Source: Capsicum annuum (Eukaryota > Streptophyta > Magnoliopsida > Solanales > Solanaceae). From it: a stretch of 64,000 nucleotides of DNA. The stretch lies in the NCBI RefSeq assembly GCF_002878395.1, contig NC_061115.1, positions 91,099,102 through 91,163,101 on the forward strand, read 5' to 3'. Under the pieces are notes generated by a model, which saw nothing but the letters and a program-made list of their open reading frames with translations, ran no database searches and was not told where the DNA came from. Made by a program: the position numbers and the translations under genes. Below are positions 10,931-23,070 of the stretch, piece by piece (position 1 is the stretch's first letter; every line of letters begins with the position of its first letter).

Positions 10931-11799
10931 CTGAGTCCAAGTCACTGGTAGAGATCTAACTGGTGTAGAATAAGGATAACCTCTCCACCATCTTTTATTT
11001 TTTGAGTTTAGTTGATAAATAAAAAATACACTCCACACGACATAAACGACCCCAAACTACATAACCCATCTTCGTAACTAGTATGGAACTAATACGCATC
11101 CTCTTTGGGAGTCCCCAAAAAATCCTGGTGCAGTCGATCTCTAAAACTGTCCCAACATCATCTGCTTTTTTGCAGACATAACTATTTAGGTTGCTACTGG
11201 TTGTGGGACTATCGATGCTGGTGGAACATCTGCTCTAGGGTTGCTGCTTCAGGTTGTGTCCTTATCTTAATACCAGCCCGTGGTTTTAGGTAAGCTCCAT
11301 CAATTTACAAGACACTAAGTGACCGTAATATTTAAACCAATGTGTCTCAAATATTTTTAAAAAGATATAAAACAGGGTGGGTCCTTGATTACACCCTAGC
11401 CCACCTGCTGATAAGGCAGCGGAATCTTTGGAGCTATCTCAAACACAAGAGAAATAATAAGATCTGGCGATAGCTCCCTATCTTGAACTCCAATTGGATC
11501 TACAACTTTATCTTGCCTTTCACCTCATATCGACCTCTGCCTTTAACGGGAGTTCTAATAGCCAACTCAAGGTCTTGATCCCCGAGATCCACTCTGTATC
11601 CTAGCCAATAGTGACAGAGTGAAATAGATAAAGATTCAGAAACTAATATAGACACAATTACAACAGTGAACTGAAAAGCTGAGATTTCCCTAAAAGTATT
11701 ATGTAGCCTTCCAAAGATAGGATACATATGTCTCCATGCCAATGTGTTGTACTCTACTAAACATTGGCCCTTGTACCAATAATACTTATCAAATCCTAT
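10931..11799 (-). other. Leader and N-terminal gag region of C
   Basis: Minus strand between the primer-binding site and gag. Around 11290-11110 a Pro/Gln-rich reading (KPRAGIKIRTQPEAATLEQM) resembles the N-terminal part of Tekay-type Gag. Nearer the LTR no coding signal is clear. A 106-codon open frame at 11820-11500 overlaps the primer-binding site and LTR end, so it is not a gene. Confidence 0.5.
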
Positions 11800-11811
11800 G
11801 CTCTGATACCA
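11800..11811 (-). other. Primer-binding site of element C
   Basis: GCTCTGATACCA on the plus strand is TGGTATCAGAGC on the minus strand, a perfect 12-base match to the 3' end of plant initiator tRNA-Met used by many plant LTR elements. It lies three bases from the LTR end (ATGACA). It fixes the orientation of C as minus. Confidence 0.92.
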
Positions 11812-11814
11812 AAC

Positions 11815-12984
11815 TGTCATAATTCAATATCTTAGGTCTACATGGTAGTACTCCAACCCACCAGTGGGTAGGCCAAGCCATAGGATGGAAAAAAAGCAAT
11901 TAGATAATGAGAACAAGATGAAAGAAAATAAGAAGCAAAACCAATAAAGAAACAAAAATAGGTGGAAGCATAATAATAATATATATAATAAACCATATTG
12001 GAAAAGAAAGAGTATTAAATACACAAAATGAAACTCTCTTAAGTCCTAGTAAGGTTGGTCCTAGAGCCATTACAACTCAAAATTACAGTACTAAATATAA
12101 TACAAAATATACATGTATATACAATAGTCTTAGAATGAAAAGACTATAATTAGAATAGGAGAAGGATGAACCTTGAAATCTAAAGAGCTCAATGCATCCC
12201 TAACTCAACAGAAAGGATCGAGAATAACATGAATATCAAAGACTCGTATTGAGCTATGCAACGTCAATAAAGGAAATAAATTAGAGCAACACATGAAATA
12301 AAAAACTCAACAATAAGCAATACAAGCTAACTATAACTTAAATGGACCCCTATTATCCCTTAAGGCACAGAAAAAAAGACAATTAACCCTATCGATCCCC
12401 ATAAGCCAAAAAATGCATACAAGGAGTAACGAAAGTAAGAATTATAAGTAGCCACATCTAAACCGATCTCAGGTAACCATATGATACCAAATCAATGATA
12501 AAACTATCCAGATATGCATAAGGATTGAACCAACACTAATTGGTAAAAAAAGAGTCCAGAAACTAGGCTCAAACTAGAAATAATGGATAAAAATGAGAGG
12601 CTATACACTGTGTTTAAATAAGAAATATAGGGTAATAGTGAGAGGCTAGATATATAAAGTATAAAAAAACTCAGTTTCACTGTCGATACTCTTAAAAAAC
12701 CATAATAAAAACTAGAACAGCCCGATTATATTATAACTAAAAGTTGAACTCAAACTTAAACTCTTAGTAACCATATTACTAATAAAAACTAGTGATCCCA
12801 TGGATAGCCAATCTCAACTGTAAACTGATTCCAAATCCATATCATAACCAATGGTAGAGTCAAACCAAAAATTATAATAATAGTGGAAATAAAGCATATA
12901 CAAAACATATATAGGAACTGAAATGGAATCATGAAAATATAAACATATCTAGATATGGGGAAGAATTCCAAGGTTTCTATCTAT
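11815..12984 (-). repeat. 5' LTR of C, R/U5-side piece
   Basis: 1.17 kb of LTR ending (minus strand) in GAATTATGACA next to the primer-binding site. The minus reading CTTGGCCTACCCACTGGTGG near the end resembles the end of the D-family LTR (CAGCTTACCTACTGCCGGGT). It stops at 12984 where the LTR of D begins; the remaining piece is at 38326-40143. Confidence 0.7.
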
Positions 12985-15665
12985 TGTGACCCTTCAGGTA
13001 ATTTCAATAATTCTACTTATTTTTATAGTTAAGAGATTTTCTATAGACTTTCCATGTCATTTATGACTTACTGGAACTGACTATTTAGTTATTGGGTAAT
13101 TCATTTATTTTTAGTACCAATTCCCTATTTTAAAGTCTTCACTAGTTTGAATTAGATACGGAGTGAAAACTTTAGTCAATCAACCTTATATCCTATTCTA
13201 ACTGTTCCAACAGCTCAATAATATCAATTTTAGGCTAGGAGGACTCTTGGTTTGGATCTAGAGGTACTTGGGCTTATTTTGACCTATTGGTCGAAAAGTT
13301 AAGAAAATAAAATATAGGTGTGGAACACACTATTAGTTAAAACTACCTCAGATGGAAATTTCAATTATTCAATCAAGTGTAGAACGCTGAATTTGGTATG
13401 TCAGCATAGTCTATTTGCATATACAAGATTCCGAATAAATCTCGAGGTGTATGCGGAGACTTGGAATATTCCAAGTCTCAATTGTATCTAGTGCGATCGC
13501 CAATACTATCTAGCAGCCAGCCACCAAGTATGGCATCACGATATCATTTTTATGAATGCGACTCATGTGAAAGTCACCTAAATTTGTGATCGCAAGGTAC
13601 CTGGTCATGATATCGACTCTGGATCACTTGGAAAGGGTATAAATACACTATTTCTAACTCGTTTAGACCATTCTTCATTCATTCTCTTGAGAATCTAATC
13701 ATAAGCAGTGAAAAAGCTTAGTATTATAGAATTTAGGTGATTTGGGAGCTTGGGTAATGATTCTTACACAATTTTTCTTTGGATTTCAGGTAAGATTCCT
13801 GCATTTCATGATTGATTTCCCCTATTCTTCCCATAAATTCATAAACCTTGGTGTCTTAATTTTATCATTAATATATATAAAAATTTACCCCTTTTTAAGG
13901 CTAATTACTCCTTGAGCATGAGGGAATTCTGTATTGGATTTTGAAATCCAATTTTTGTAAACGGCACTCACATGGGATTTTGATGTAATTTTTGTACCCT
14001 AAGCACAATGGTGAAATATGGGTATAATTATTCACGTGTTGGTTGTTATAGTATGATTTTGATAGCTTGGCATCTTGTAGAAGCTTCTCAAAAGGAAAAG
14101 TAGGTGATTTAGAAGATTCTTTGATCTTTCTTAAGTATCTAGGTAGGCTAGGTTTTTCCCCCTTCATAGACTGATCTATGTCATAATATGTTAATGATAT
14201 TATACTTGATTTTGGATGGCTCTGAGGTGTTGGTGATCAAATTTGTAATACTTGTGTTAGTTGGTCCTTTTAGGCTATTTGAAATTTGTAATTTAGGTGC
14301 TTTAGCTTAGTTGCTTAGATCATTAGTAGAATTTCAATCTTAGGGATAATTAAGGACCATTTGACATCTAAAAGTAGATTTAGATACCTTATCCTAGAAT
14401 CGGGTAGATTATGCCTTATATTGGAATTTTGGGGTTTAAAAGTGGGCTTCGACCTGCCCTAAGGAAAAACTCAATCTAGTTTTGATAAAACTTTATAAAC
14501 TTACTATTAGTCTTCATATTGTTATTATGAGATTTGATGAGACTAGATACTTAATGGTCATGATGGTTGGGATTTGGAGTTGATGCAAAACACATAAGGA
14601 CCCAGCGGTTATGATATTGATTACTATTACAATATTGTTTATGATATAATTATATATATACACTGGTTTCAGTCTAGCAAATGATGATGATATGATTAAA
14701 TATGATTACCATATCGATCCGGTAAGATTATTATGATATTTTTTATATGTTTACCAATTCGAGTTTAGATAAAACTATGATATCAGTCATGATATTGGTG
14801 GTATGACATCATAGATATTGATGCACATGATATTCGTTATGGAGAAGGATATTAGTGATATTGTTATGAGTTTTGAGTTCAAAAGTGGGAATTGTTCTAA
14901 TGTTGGCATAATATGGATAAATTTTGGTTGTATCTTGACAGTTTGTAATTGATGGTGGTTCGGGTTATACTATGCTTTAGTGTATTGTCCAGGCTTATGG
15001 GGGTTAACAGTGTTATTTCATTTTCCAGATTTATTGGCTTATGAGGGCTAATTTTGTAGTTATAATCGCATGTCTTTGATCCCTTATATTTTGTTATTAC
15101 TCAGTTACTTACTGATTTATGTACAATAAGGTTGGAGCTGATTCTAATTTATCTCTACCTTGACTTATTTATATCTTGAATTCTATCATATTTTGATCAT
15201 GACTTAGCTTAGTCGTCCAATAATGCCTACTGAGTACCCATGATTTTGGCACTCATACTATATTTTTGTACCTTTTGATGCATATCCGTGTACTAGTTAT
15301 CGCCATTACTTTGGGTATCATGTTGTGTTATATTGCAGAGATAGGGTGAGATCTTGGAGTCGCCTTTCATTAAATCTAGTCTCTATCTTTTAGAAATGAG
15401 TGTATTAACCGTTCTAGAATTAGGTTGTCTATAAGTAGCTCTTCTACTGGCTCAACAAGGTCGTGGGACGGTTATCGATATTATAGTTTTGTTTTAGACT
15501 ATTTCTATTGTCTTTCTTGTTTCTGGTGCTAACTTATCTAATTCTCCCCTTTTGGGGCAATTTCTACCAAGTTAACCTATTACAAATATCTCCGGGTTAT
15601 GATTTAGCTTACATACAAGTAGGTTCTAGGAGGTGATACCATAACTCATCAATTGGGTTGTGACA
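12985..15665 (+). repeat. 5' LTR of element D
   Basis: 2681 bp from TGTGACCCTTCAGG to GGGTTGTGACA. It aligns with 35581-38325 and with 44873-47330. The start has lost a few bases relative to the TGTAATGAC of the 3' LTR. A canonical TATA box lies 653 bp in. Confidence 0.85.
13638..13645 (+). promoter_or_regulatory. TATA box in the 5' LTR of D
   Basis: GGGTATAAATACACTA around 13635 is a canonical plant TATA box. The same place in the 3' LTR (36256-36263) reads TGTAAATA, so the promoter of that copy has decayed. Transcription of the element would start about 30 bases downstream, defining the U3/R border. Confidence 0.65.
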
Positions 15666-15668
15666 AAT

Positions 15669-15680
15669 TGGTATCAGAGA
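15669..15680 (+). other. Primer-binding site of element D
   Basis: TGGTATCAGAGA matches the initiator tRNA-Met site TGGTATCAGAGC at 11 of 12 positions and starts three bases after the LTR end. Confidence 0.88.
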
Positions 15681-15885
15681 TAGGATACACTGATATCATT
15701 GGTACATAAGCAAGTGTCTAATAGAGTCTTGTGCACCAAAACAATGACGTCTGTTTCTTACCTTTGGGAGTATATATGACATTCTTAGGAGTTCTTCACT
15801 TCTTTCACTTAATTCGTGCTAAGTGTCTGAGTTGGTTTGCAAAGAATTCCTTTGACTTTGATCTTTTCCATATGTCTAGGATGCA
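15681..15885 (+). other. Leader of D, left of the E insertion
   Basis: It includes AAGCAAGTGTCTAATAGAGTC and ATGACATTCTTAGGAGTTCT, which recur after the LTR of G at about 47390-47470. It breaks off at about 15885 where E begins; the leader resumes after 30752. Confidence 0.7.
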
Positions 15886-16038
15886 TTCCTATATCTTGTT
15901 TTGATGATGATCCATTTACAATAAGGGACTAGGTCCCTGGGTCTTCATGAAAACATACAACTATCACATCTCTTCACAGTTTTGCCTATTAGTGTAACAA
16001 ACTGTTCAGATGAGCTGACTACCTGACACGACACTTGG
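15886..16038 (+). repeat. 5' LTR of E, left piece
   Basis: Matches 30023 to about 30175 in the 3' LTR, e.g. CATACAACTATCACATCT and TTTTGCCTATTAGTGTAAC versus CATACAGTTGTTACATCT and TTTTATCTGTTAGTGTAAA. It stops at 16038 where the LTR of F starts. The left limit is uncertain by about 15 bp because the leader of D and the LTR share a CCTATAT-like word. Confidence 0.75.
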
Positions 16039-18055
16039 TGACATGATTTGAACAAGGGCCTAGTCGTGTTGGGTATCATATGTCCAACCAAGATCGAAGG
16101 CCATACCCAATACCCAACCGTTAATCGACCTACACCCTATGTCGGGTGAATTCCAAACCTATAACAAGATAAGCTAATATTATATTAAAGACATGACATT
16201 AAGTATAAAATCAAAACTGAAAGCCACAACTAATTAACCATCCATTACCAATCCGAATGCCAAACTCCAATACCAATTCTAACATTGATACTGCCGCAAC
16301 CCATTCCTATAGTAGTAGCCCAACAAAACCTCTAACAAGAATTAAAGGATATCTAGTTGGGACATTCCCCCAACCATAGCAAAAACCAAAACCAAAGAAA
16401 TATAAATGATATAAAGAAGTCCTTAGGATAAAATTGTGTCTTTTGTAGTATAGAATCTCAATACTTCACTATGAATCAATAGCACCCCCCGAATTACCAA
16501 GTCATTGAGCAGGAGGAATGAAAGTATAAACGGTTTATGCTTCAAGTTGGGAATACGGCTCTCGAAGATGGTTAACACGCTAAAGGCTAGTATGTAACTC
16601 AAGGGTAAATTTAAAATACTTCTATTAATTCAAAAGAAAACCAAATAACCATATGCGATGACATATATATAAATACATATATATACATATATATATATAT
16701 CGTGAAGGGATAGGGAAAAAGGTTTAGATGCATTTAAAACCTTAACCTGGATTGTGTAGATTTACCAACATTAATCCACTCATGTGCTATATAGGTCCAG
16801 TGTTTCCCTCTTAACGGGCCCAATGCGTGTAGCCGCATGAACCAGAGATATCATAGATGGCCGAGTATTTCCGTGTATCCTTTACCCTCCATGATACATA
16901 TATAAAAGTTAGACTTGGGGGATTTCCCTATACCCTACAAGAATATGGTCACCAAGACCAACCAACATGTCAGCAAACATGAGTTCAAAGTGTCCATCTT
17001 TTGAACTCATACCTTCACGACTAGCTATCACAACCCCCATTATCAACCAATTAAAACATTTAGCACATAACCAAACATCCGATTCCAGGAGTTAGTTATT
17101 AAAACATTATTAAGTGGTATCATCATACCGACTATAGCTTGCAAGTAATATGTTTATTCTACACTTAGGGGATTACCATATACCCCACAGATTACAGTGA
17201 AATAGTCACTTAAGGGATTCTCGTGTACCTCACTAGGTTTTCATTGTAAATTCACTTAGGGGATTTTAGTGTACCCCAAAAGTTTAAAAGCCACAATTTT
17301 AGAGAAGAATACCATTATTAAGTTCAACCACTATACCTATGTACTGACATGTTCAAAACTATATTTAAAGCATAGAAAATCATAATTAAACCATAGGGAA
17401 ACACATATCAACAATAAGCATTCAAAACCCCCAACTTTTATTTCAAAACCATAACAATACCATGAAAGCCATACATTAAAATATGTGCTTTTAGAAAAAT
17501 AACAATGAGGGAGGAGTAACATGCATGAAATACCAAGAAAATTTGAAGAGATTGCACCTTTAGAATACTAGATTACCACTTTCTTTGAAACCCTAGGCAT
17601 AACTCTAACAGAGAGTTTGAGAGAGAATCTTGGGAGTATTTAATAGGGAATGATGTGTTAATGAAGCCTAAACGGAGGTTTTAAGTCATGGTATCAAAGG
17701 TAATTAAAGTGGAAAATGTCCAGAATGCTATCATCTTAAATTCTATAAAGAAATCCTCCTTGGTTAGGAGTCAACCCATTAACTCATCACCACATCATAT
17801 GACTCGTAGCCTTGAGTCGTATCCTAGAGTGTGATTTGTACACCCATGCACTGTCCACCTTACGACTCCATGATCCCACTCGTAACCTGACCCTATGACT
17901 TGTAAGGTCTTCTATTTCACCTCAGCATTGAGAGATGGCTTTGCTACTTCTTGAATATCTATACCACCATATTAAGAGTCAAGAGAAGAACTCCAAGGTT
18001 AGAAAAATGGTGATTATCCACCAATTCCTACTTATCCTCATACACATGAGTTACA
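16039..18055 (-). repeat. 3' LTR of element F (complete)
   Basis: 2017 bp. On the plus strand it begins TGACATGATTTGAAC and ends GAGTTACA, i.e. minus strand TGTAACTC...TCATGTCA. It aligns with 21363 to about 23070 up to 17709; the remaining 346 bp (17710-18055) is missing from the other copy. It contains an AT microsatellite and conserved GGGGATTCCCGTGTACCCC-like words in several copies (e.g. near 17215 and 17258). Confidence 0.82.
16665..16702. repeat. AT-rich microsatellite in F LTR
   Basis: A run of (AT)n with interspersed ATAC words. The other LTR has a shorter run at about 21981-21998, so it expanded in one copy. Confidence 0.8.
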
Positions 18056-18066
18056 CTCCCCATGGA
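18056..18066 (-). other. Polypurine tract of F
   Basis: Minus strand CCATGGGGAG immediately before the TGTAACTC start of the LTR. It marks the 3' end of the internal domain. Confidence 0.65.
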
Positions 18067-18122
18067 TAGCCTGCTAAGACTATTAATAACCATGATAGAT
18101 TTACCTATATGGTAGGGAAGAC

Positions 18123-18450
18123 TCATGTTGTAATCCTTAAGTAGCTTAAGCCACCTCTTTTATGAGATTTAGCTTTTTTTAGTGAACACATATGGAAAGA
18201 TCTCATGATTAGAAAAGATATCCACACGCAATCCATACAGGTAGCGATGCATATTTTTAACATGAACACCACAATCAATAACTCCAAGTCATTAGAAGGA
18301 TAATTCTTCTCATGTACCATCAAATTTCTAAAGGCAAAGGCTATCACCTTGCCATGCTACAAAAAGATACAACCAAGACCCACATAGGATGCATCATAGT
18401 AGACCACAAATCTATCAGTGCCTTAAAGCAAAGTCAAGGTCAGATCCAAA
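18123..18450 (-). pseudogene. RNase H of element F (C-terminally lost)
   Basis: Minus-strand reading MIAFAFRNLMVHEKNYPSND, LELLIVVFMLKICIATCMDC and VWISFLIMRSFHMCSLKK matches the gypsy RNase H pattern V-I-A-Y-A-S-R-Q-L-K-x-H-E-K-N-Y-P-x-H-D-L-E-L. In the F-T-D-H-x-S-L box the Asp and His are lost (FLIMRSF). It runs to about 18123, then 55 bp later the polypurine tract follows, so the C-terminal third of RNase H and all of integrase are gone. Confidence 0.82.
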
Positions 18451-19330
18451 GTTAGCTAATCCTTAAGCTTCTCAAAACTACCCTTACAAACATCACACAT
18501 AAAAGCTTAACCTTCTTATAAGTTAACTTAGTTAATAGGGCAGCTATAGTTGACAAACTTTCTACAAATCTCCTATAATAATTGGCTATACCCAAAATAC
18601 TCTGAATATCGTTTGGAGTCGTGGGTCTAGGAAGCTTCTTAGCCACTTCATCCTTCTATAGATCCACTATGATCCCTTTAATAGATACAACATGACTTGA
18701 AAAAGTTCTAGAATACAACCAAAATTTATATTTCAAAAAAAATGGCATACGAATGTTGCTCTTTTAGGGTCTGTAATACTATGAGGAGGTCATGGCATGA
18801 TCCACCTCACTCTTAGAGTGCAATAGAATATCATCTATGAACAAATTATTGAACAAATCAAAAAACTAATGACAAACTCTATTCATCATGTCCATGAATA
18901 CCGCTGAGGCATTAGTCAACCCGAAAGATATAACCAGGAACTCAAAATTCCCATATCGGGTATGGAATACAGTCTTAGGGATATCCACCTCTCTAATCTT
19001 TAACAGATGATACCTGGATGAAAGATCAATCTTTGATAAAAACTTAGCTCCCTAAAGCTAATCAAACAAATCATCTATCCTTCGAAGAGGGTACTTAATC
19101 TTTAATTCCACCTTATTTAATTGTCTGTAATCAATGCATATACAAAGAAAAACATCCTTCTTGTGCACAAATAATAGTGGTGCACCCCATAAAGAAGCAC
19201 AAGGATGGATGAAACCCTTGTCTAAAAGATCCTTTAAAATTTCTGCTCAAGCTCATTTAACTCAGTTGGAGCCATTCTATATAGGGGAATAGAGATACGA
19301 TAAAAGACTAGAACAAGATCAATCCCAAAA
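18451..19330 (-). pseudogene. Reverse transcriptase of element F
   Basis: The minus strand reads, in order, [112 protein letters not shown] and the connection RPTTPNDIQSILGIANYYRR. All RT blocks are recognisable, including the catalytic F-I-D-D. A handful of stops interrupt the reading, for example before [10 protein letters not shown]. It is the best preserved RT on the minus strand and clearly Tekay/Del-like. Confidence 0.88.
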
Positions 19331-19639
19331 TCAATCTACCTATAATGAGGGACAATGAGAAGGTTATCAAGGAAGACCTTAGGAAATTCATTTTGAGATA
19401 GAATGTAAAGAAGGACCCTCCGAGTTAGAATCTTTAACCTAGATCAGATTATAAAGACACCCCTTTGAGATTAATCTCCAGGATCTAAGATATTATATGA
19501 ACTTTCCCCTGGGTGGTAGAGCACCACCCCCATTCAGTAATCGAATCATTAGGGAATTTAAAGAAAACCATACACGTCCGACAGTCTAGAGAAGCATAGC
19601 ACGAGTACACCTAATCTATTTCTAATATAATATCAAAAT
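19331..19639 (-). other. Protease-RT linker of element F
   Basis: Minus-strand reading is broken; it should hold the D-V-I-L-G-M-D-W-L box and the linker to RT. I could not read a clean motif. Confidence 0.35.
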
Positions 19640-19940
19640 CAACCATCTGTAATTCAAAAAGATCTACCAAAGTGTCTCAACCACCCATAGATACCACACA
19701 TTTCCTATAGACTCTCTTGGAAACCATGGAGTTACCCACCAAGGTAGAAATAGAAAAGGGGTATGAATTATACTTGAGATTGAAACAAAAATGCACAGCC
19801 ACAAATAAGGTCACATAAGAAAGAGTGAACCTCAGTTTAAGTAAAACGTACACACCACTAAAAAATAGTTTCAACATACCAGTAACAATATCAGGTGATG
19901 CCACAGACTCATAGTAGGTAGAGCACAAAGTCATCTCTAA
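19640..19940 (-). pseudogene. Protease of element F
   Basis: An 85-codon open stretch contains VASPDIVTGMLKLFFSGVYV, LLKLRFTLSYVTLFVAVHF, FSISTLVGNSMVSKRVYRK and CVVSMGG. The family pattern is P-D-V-V-T-G-x-L-x-V-x-x-x-x-V-Y-A-L-L-D-P-G-A-T-L-S-F-V-T. Here the catalytic D-P-G is K-L-R, so the enzyme would be dead even if the frame were whole. Confidence 0.82.
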
Positions 19941-20260
19941 CTAGTGTTAAAGCCATATAAGGCACCTGCTGGTGCCAAAGTAGATGATGAGGCAATAGGG
20001 GCCTTGTTTACCCCAACAGTAACCATGGACAATAGACAATTTCTAAGTATATTCCCTAGTTTATGGCAGTTGAAGGACTTATTCCTTCCAGCATCACAGA
20101 AACCCCAATGCAATCAACCAGAAAATCTATAGAAAGGATACGATGGAGCTGATTGGGCCCTACTAGCCTAAGATTAGACACTCTATGCCCTATAATTATT
20201 GCCACTCTATAAGTGCCTTTCACTAGACGACTTCAGGTAGGGAGTACTAGCCATCAAGTA
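19941..20260 (-). other. Gag C-terminal / zinc-knuckle zone of F
   Basis: Lies between protease and the gag capsid on the minus strand. A degraded Gln/Gly/Tyr-rich reading is present, but I could not confirm a C-x2-C-x4-H-x4-C knuckle. The 62-codon plus-strand frame here (19944-20132) is antisense to this region and not a gene. Confidence 0.4.
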
Positions 20261-21130
20261 GAACCCATAATTTCCCCACTTCTTCTTGGACCACTTTCCA
20301 CCATCCCTATCACTCTGATTTGCCACCGTCCTGCTAAACAAATCTAAACTTCTTGATCGGTCTCTCCTCTATCTCCATCTGCTTTTTCTCTTTCTCAACC
20401 TAATGCATGTACATAACAAACCTAGATATGTCCATGTGATTGTTCAATAAGGTAGCCTTATTCTTTAAAAACATATTTCGGGATAACTCGAAAGTGAAAT
20501 TTCTCATTCTAGCCCTCATGGTAGAAAACTGATCTAGACCTAGAAACTTCTTAACTGACATCTTTCCTTGCTTCAGATTAACAAACTATTCCAACTTCAC
20601 CTTTCTTAGCTCTTAAGGAAAGAAGCGATCAATAAAAGCACTAGACAAGTCCTGCCTTAAGATAAACTCAACATCCATACCTTTGATCTACTCCTCTTCA
20701 TACCACTAATGAGCTACATCTTTCAACTGGTAGGCTGCAACTCCACACCTTCCTCCTCAGTAATATGTATCACCCAAAAAATCTTTTCCATTTCATCTAT
20801 AAAACCTTGAGAATTCTCCTCAACTATCATACTGATAAACATAGAAAGATTCAACCTCCTACATTGGCCAACTCTAGTGGCCTCAGATGATAGAGCAACA
20901 TAATCCACATGCTCAGTTTAAGAGGTGACCAATTGAGTGAGCAAATAGATTGACTCAAAAAACTCTACATTTGATATGTCCACTTAAGGTGTCTGAGGAG
21001 GGATAAAAAGAATTGGTGGAGCTCCATTAGGACAATCAGAGATAGCGTCCCTAAACCTACTCTTAACCCTTGGGGTAGGACTTGATCTATTTTGATTGTC
21101 CTCTATTAGGATAGATGGATTCCTATGGAC
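20261..21130 (-). pseudogene. Gag of element F
   Basis: Minus strand reads VDYVALSSEATRVGQCRRLN, LSMFISMIVEENSQGFIDEM, EKIFWVIHITEEEGVELQ, then ERKLEFVNLKQGKMSVKKFL, FSTMRARMRNFTFELSRNMF and NHMDISRFVMYMHQVEKEKK. This is the Tekay/Del-type Gag with its E-F-V/M-N-L-K-Q-G-x-M-S-V and D-M-D-I-S-R-x-M-x-Y-A-Q-Q-V-E-x-E-K signatures. Stops occur about every 20-60 codons. Confidence 0.85.
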
Positions 21131-21347
21131 ATTAGATATTTTCGGAGGCATGATCTAAAAGGCGAATAAACAAGAATTAGAGAGATCCAAGACCTTAGTC
21201 TTTAAAGCCCAATAACAAAACTCAAGGAAGAAAAACAATCCTAAATGCCTCGTAGCCTCTCCCTTAAGAGTGTGGCATGCTACAAACCCTTAAAAGAGAC
21301 TCTACTTGATAGAATTTTGTAGACAGCTAATTGACCATGAGCCTAGG

Positions 21348-21359
21348 GCTCTGATACCT
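21348..21359 (-). other. Primer-binding site of element F
   Basis: Plus GCTCTGATACCT is minus AGGTATCAGAGC, 11 of 12 matches to the initiator tRNA-Met site, three bases from the LTR end. Confidence 0.88.
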
Positions 21360-21362
21360 ATC

Positions 21363-23070
21363 TGACATGACCCAAACCATGGACTAGTTATGTCGGGTAT
21401 CTCAATTCCAACCAAGACCAAATACACCCCCAATACCCACCATTAACTGCCCTACACCCTATGTCGAGTAAATTCTAAATGTATAACAAGATAAGATAAT
21501 ATTAAATTAAGAACATGACATTAAGTCTAAAATCAAAACTAAAAGTCACAACTAATTAACCATAAATTAATAATCCTAATACCTATACCAACACCTAGCC
21601 TAATATGGATAGTAACACCTCCCATGCCTATAGTAGTAGTCCGACAAAACCTCTAACTAGAATTAAAGGAATCTAGTTGAGACATACCCCTGACCATAGC
21701 CAAAAAAAATCCAAACAAATAAAATTATATAAATAAGTCTGTAGCATAAAATTATGTCTTCTGGAGTATGGATGCTCAACATTTCAATCTGACTCAAAAG
21801 CTACCCTGGAATCACCAAGTCACTGAGCAAAAGGAGTGAAAGTATAGCCGGTTCTTGCATAAGGTGGGGATACAGGGCTCAAAGATAGTTAGCAGGGTAA
21901 AATCTAGTATGTAACTCAGGGATAAAGATAAAGTATACCATTATTTAAAAACAAAATCAAATAACCATACCCAATGACAAACATATATATATATATCATA
22001 TCGGGATAGTGAATAAGGTTTGGCATGCATTTAAAACCTTAACCTGGATTGTGTAGCTTTACTTTCATAAATCCACCCGCAAACTATTTATGTCTAGTGT
22101 TGCCCCCTAAATGGGCTCCAGTGTGTACATCTACACAAACTGGAGATATCATAAATGACTGGGGATTCCTATGTACCCTTCGCTCTCTATGATACATATA
22201 TATAAGTATAGAATTGGAGGATTATTGTGTACCCCACAAATATATGGTCACTAAGACTAACCCACATATCAGCAAACATGAGTTTCCATTGTCCGTCATT
22301 CAAAGCCACACCTTTACGGCTTGCTATCACAACCTCTATTTTTGCAAAATTAAAAAAAATTATCATATAAAAAAACAACCAAATTAAGGAGTTAATTATT
22401 AAAGAATTATTAAGAGGTATAGTCATACCGACTAAAGCTTGTAAGAAATATCTTTAACTAACACCTACGGATTCTCATGTACCAAATAAGATTCATTATT
22501 AAAGTCACTTGGGGGATTCCCGTGTACCCCGGAAGGTTTTCATTGTAAATTCACTTGGGGGATTCCATTGTACCCCATAAGGTTTTAAAATTCCCACCTT
22601 TCTCATAACTATAAACCAATTTTACAATATGGGTCCTAACCATTTCAAAAGCGATAAGTTTAGAGAATATTACCATTCACAAGCTTAACCACCATACCCA
22701 TGCACCCACATGTTCAAAACTATATTTAAAATATCAAAAACCATAATTAAACTATGGGAAAACACATATCAACAATAAGCATTCAAATCCCTAAACTTTT
22801 ATTTCAAAACCATAACAATAACATAAAATCCATAAATTAAAATATGTGCTTTTAGTAAAATAACAATGAGAAAGGAGTAACATGCTTTAAATACTAAGAA
22901 ATTTGGAAGAGATTGAACCCTTAGAACCCTAGATAACAACTTTATTTAAAAGACTAGCCTTAGCTTAAACATAGAGTTTGAGAGAGAATTCTAGGAGTGT
23001 TTTATTAGGAATGATGTATTAATGAAGTCTCAATGGAGGTTTTAAGTTGTGGTATCAAATGTACTTAAAG
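21363..23070 (-). repeat. 5' LTR of element F (U3 end deleted)
   Basis: Begins (plus strand) TGACATGACCCAAACC and matches the left LTR base by base in register for the first 39 positions with substitutions only. The match ends at ACTTAAAG (about 23063-23070), equivalent to AATTAAAG at 17702-17709. The remaining 346 bp of LTR is missing and the next base belongs to the LTR of E. Confidence 0.82.

Larger units (their letters stand above)
16039..23070 (-). mobile_element. Element F: minus-strand Tekay/Del-like gypsy element without integrase
   Basis: On the minus strand: 5' LTR (about 23070 to 21363, truncated at its U3 end), primer-binding site, gag, protease, RT, part of RNase H, polypurine tract, 3' LTR (18055 to 16039). 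The internal region is only 3.3 kb, against about 5 kb in relatives, because RNase H runs almost directly into the polypurine tract and integrase is absent. F lies inside the 5' LTR of E. Confidence 0.85.

Noticed and set aside
11800..11811. tRNA-Met gene because of the perfect TGGTATCAGAGC match.
   Set aside because: Only the 3' end complement is present, at the border of an LTR; it is a primer-binding site. No cloverleaf could be drawn around it.
16665..16702. AT-rich run as a replication origin or matrix attachment site.
   Set aside because: It is a simple microsatellite inside an LTR that expanded in one of two copies; nothing else supports a function.
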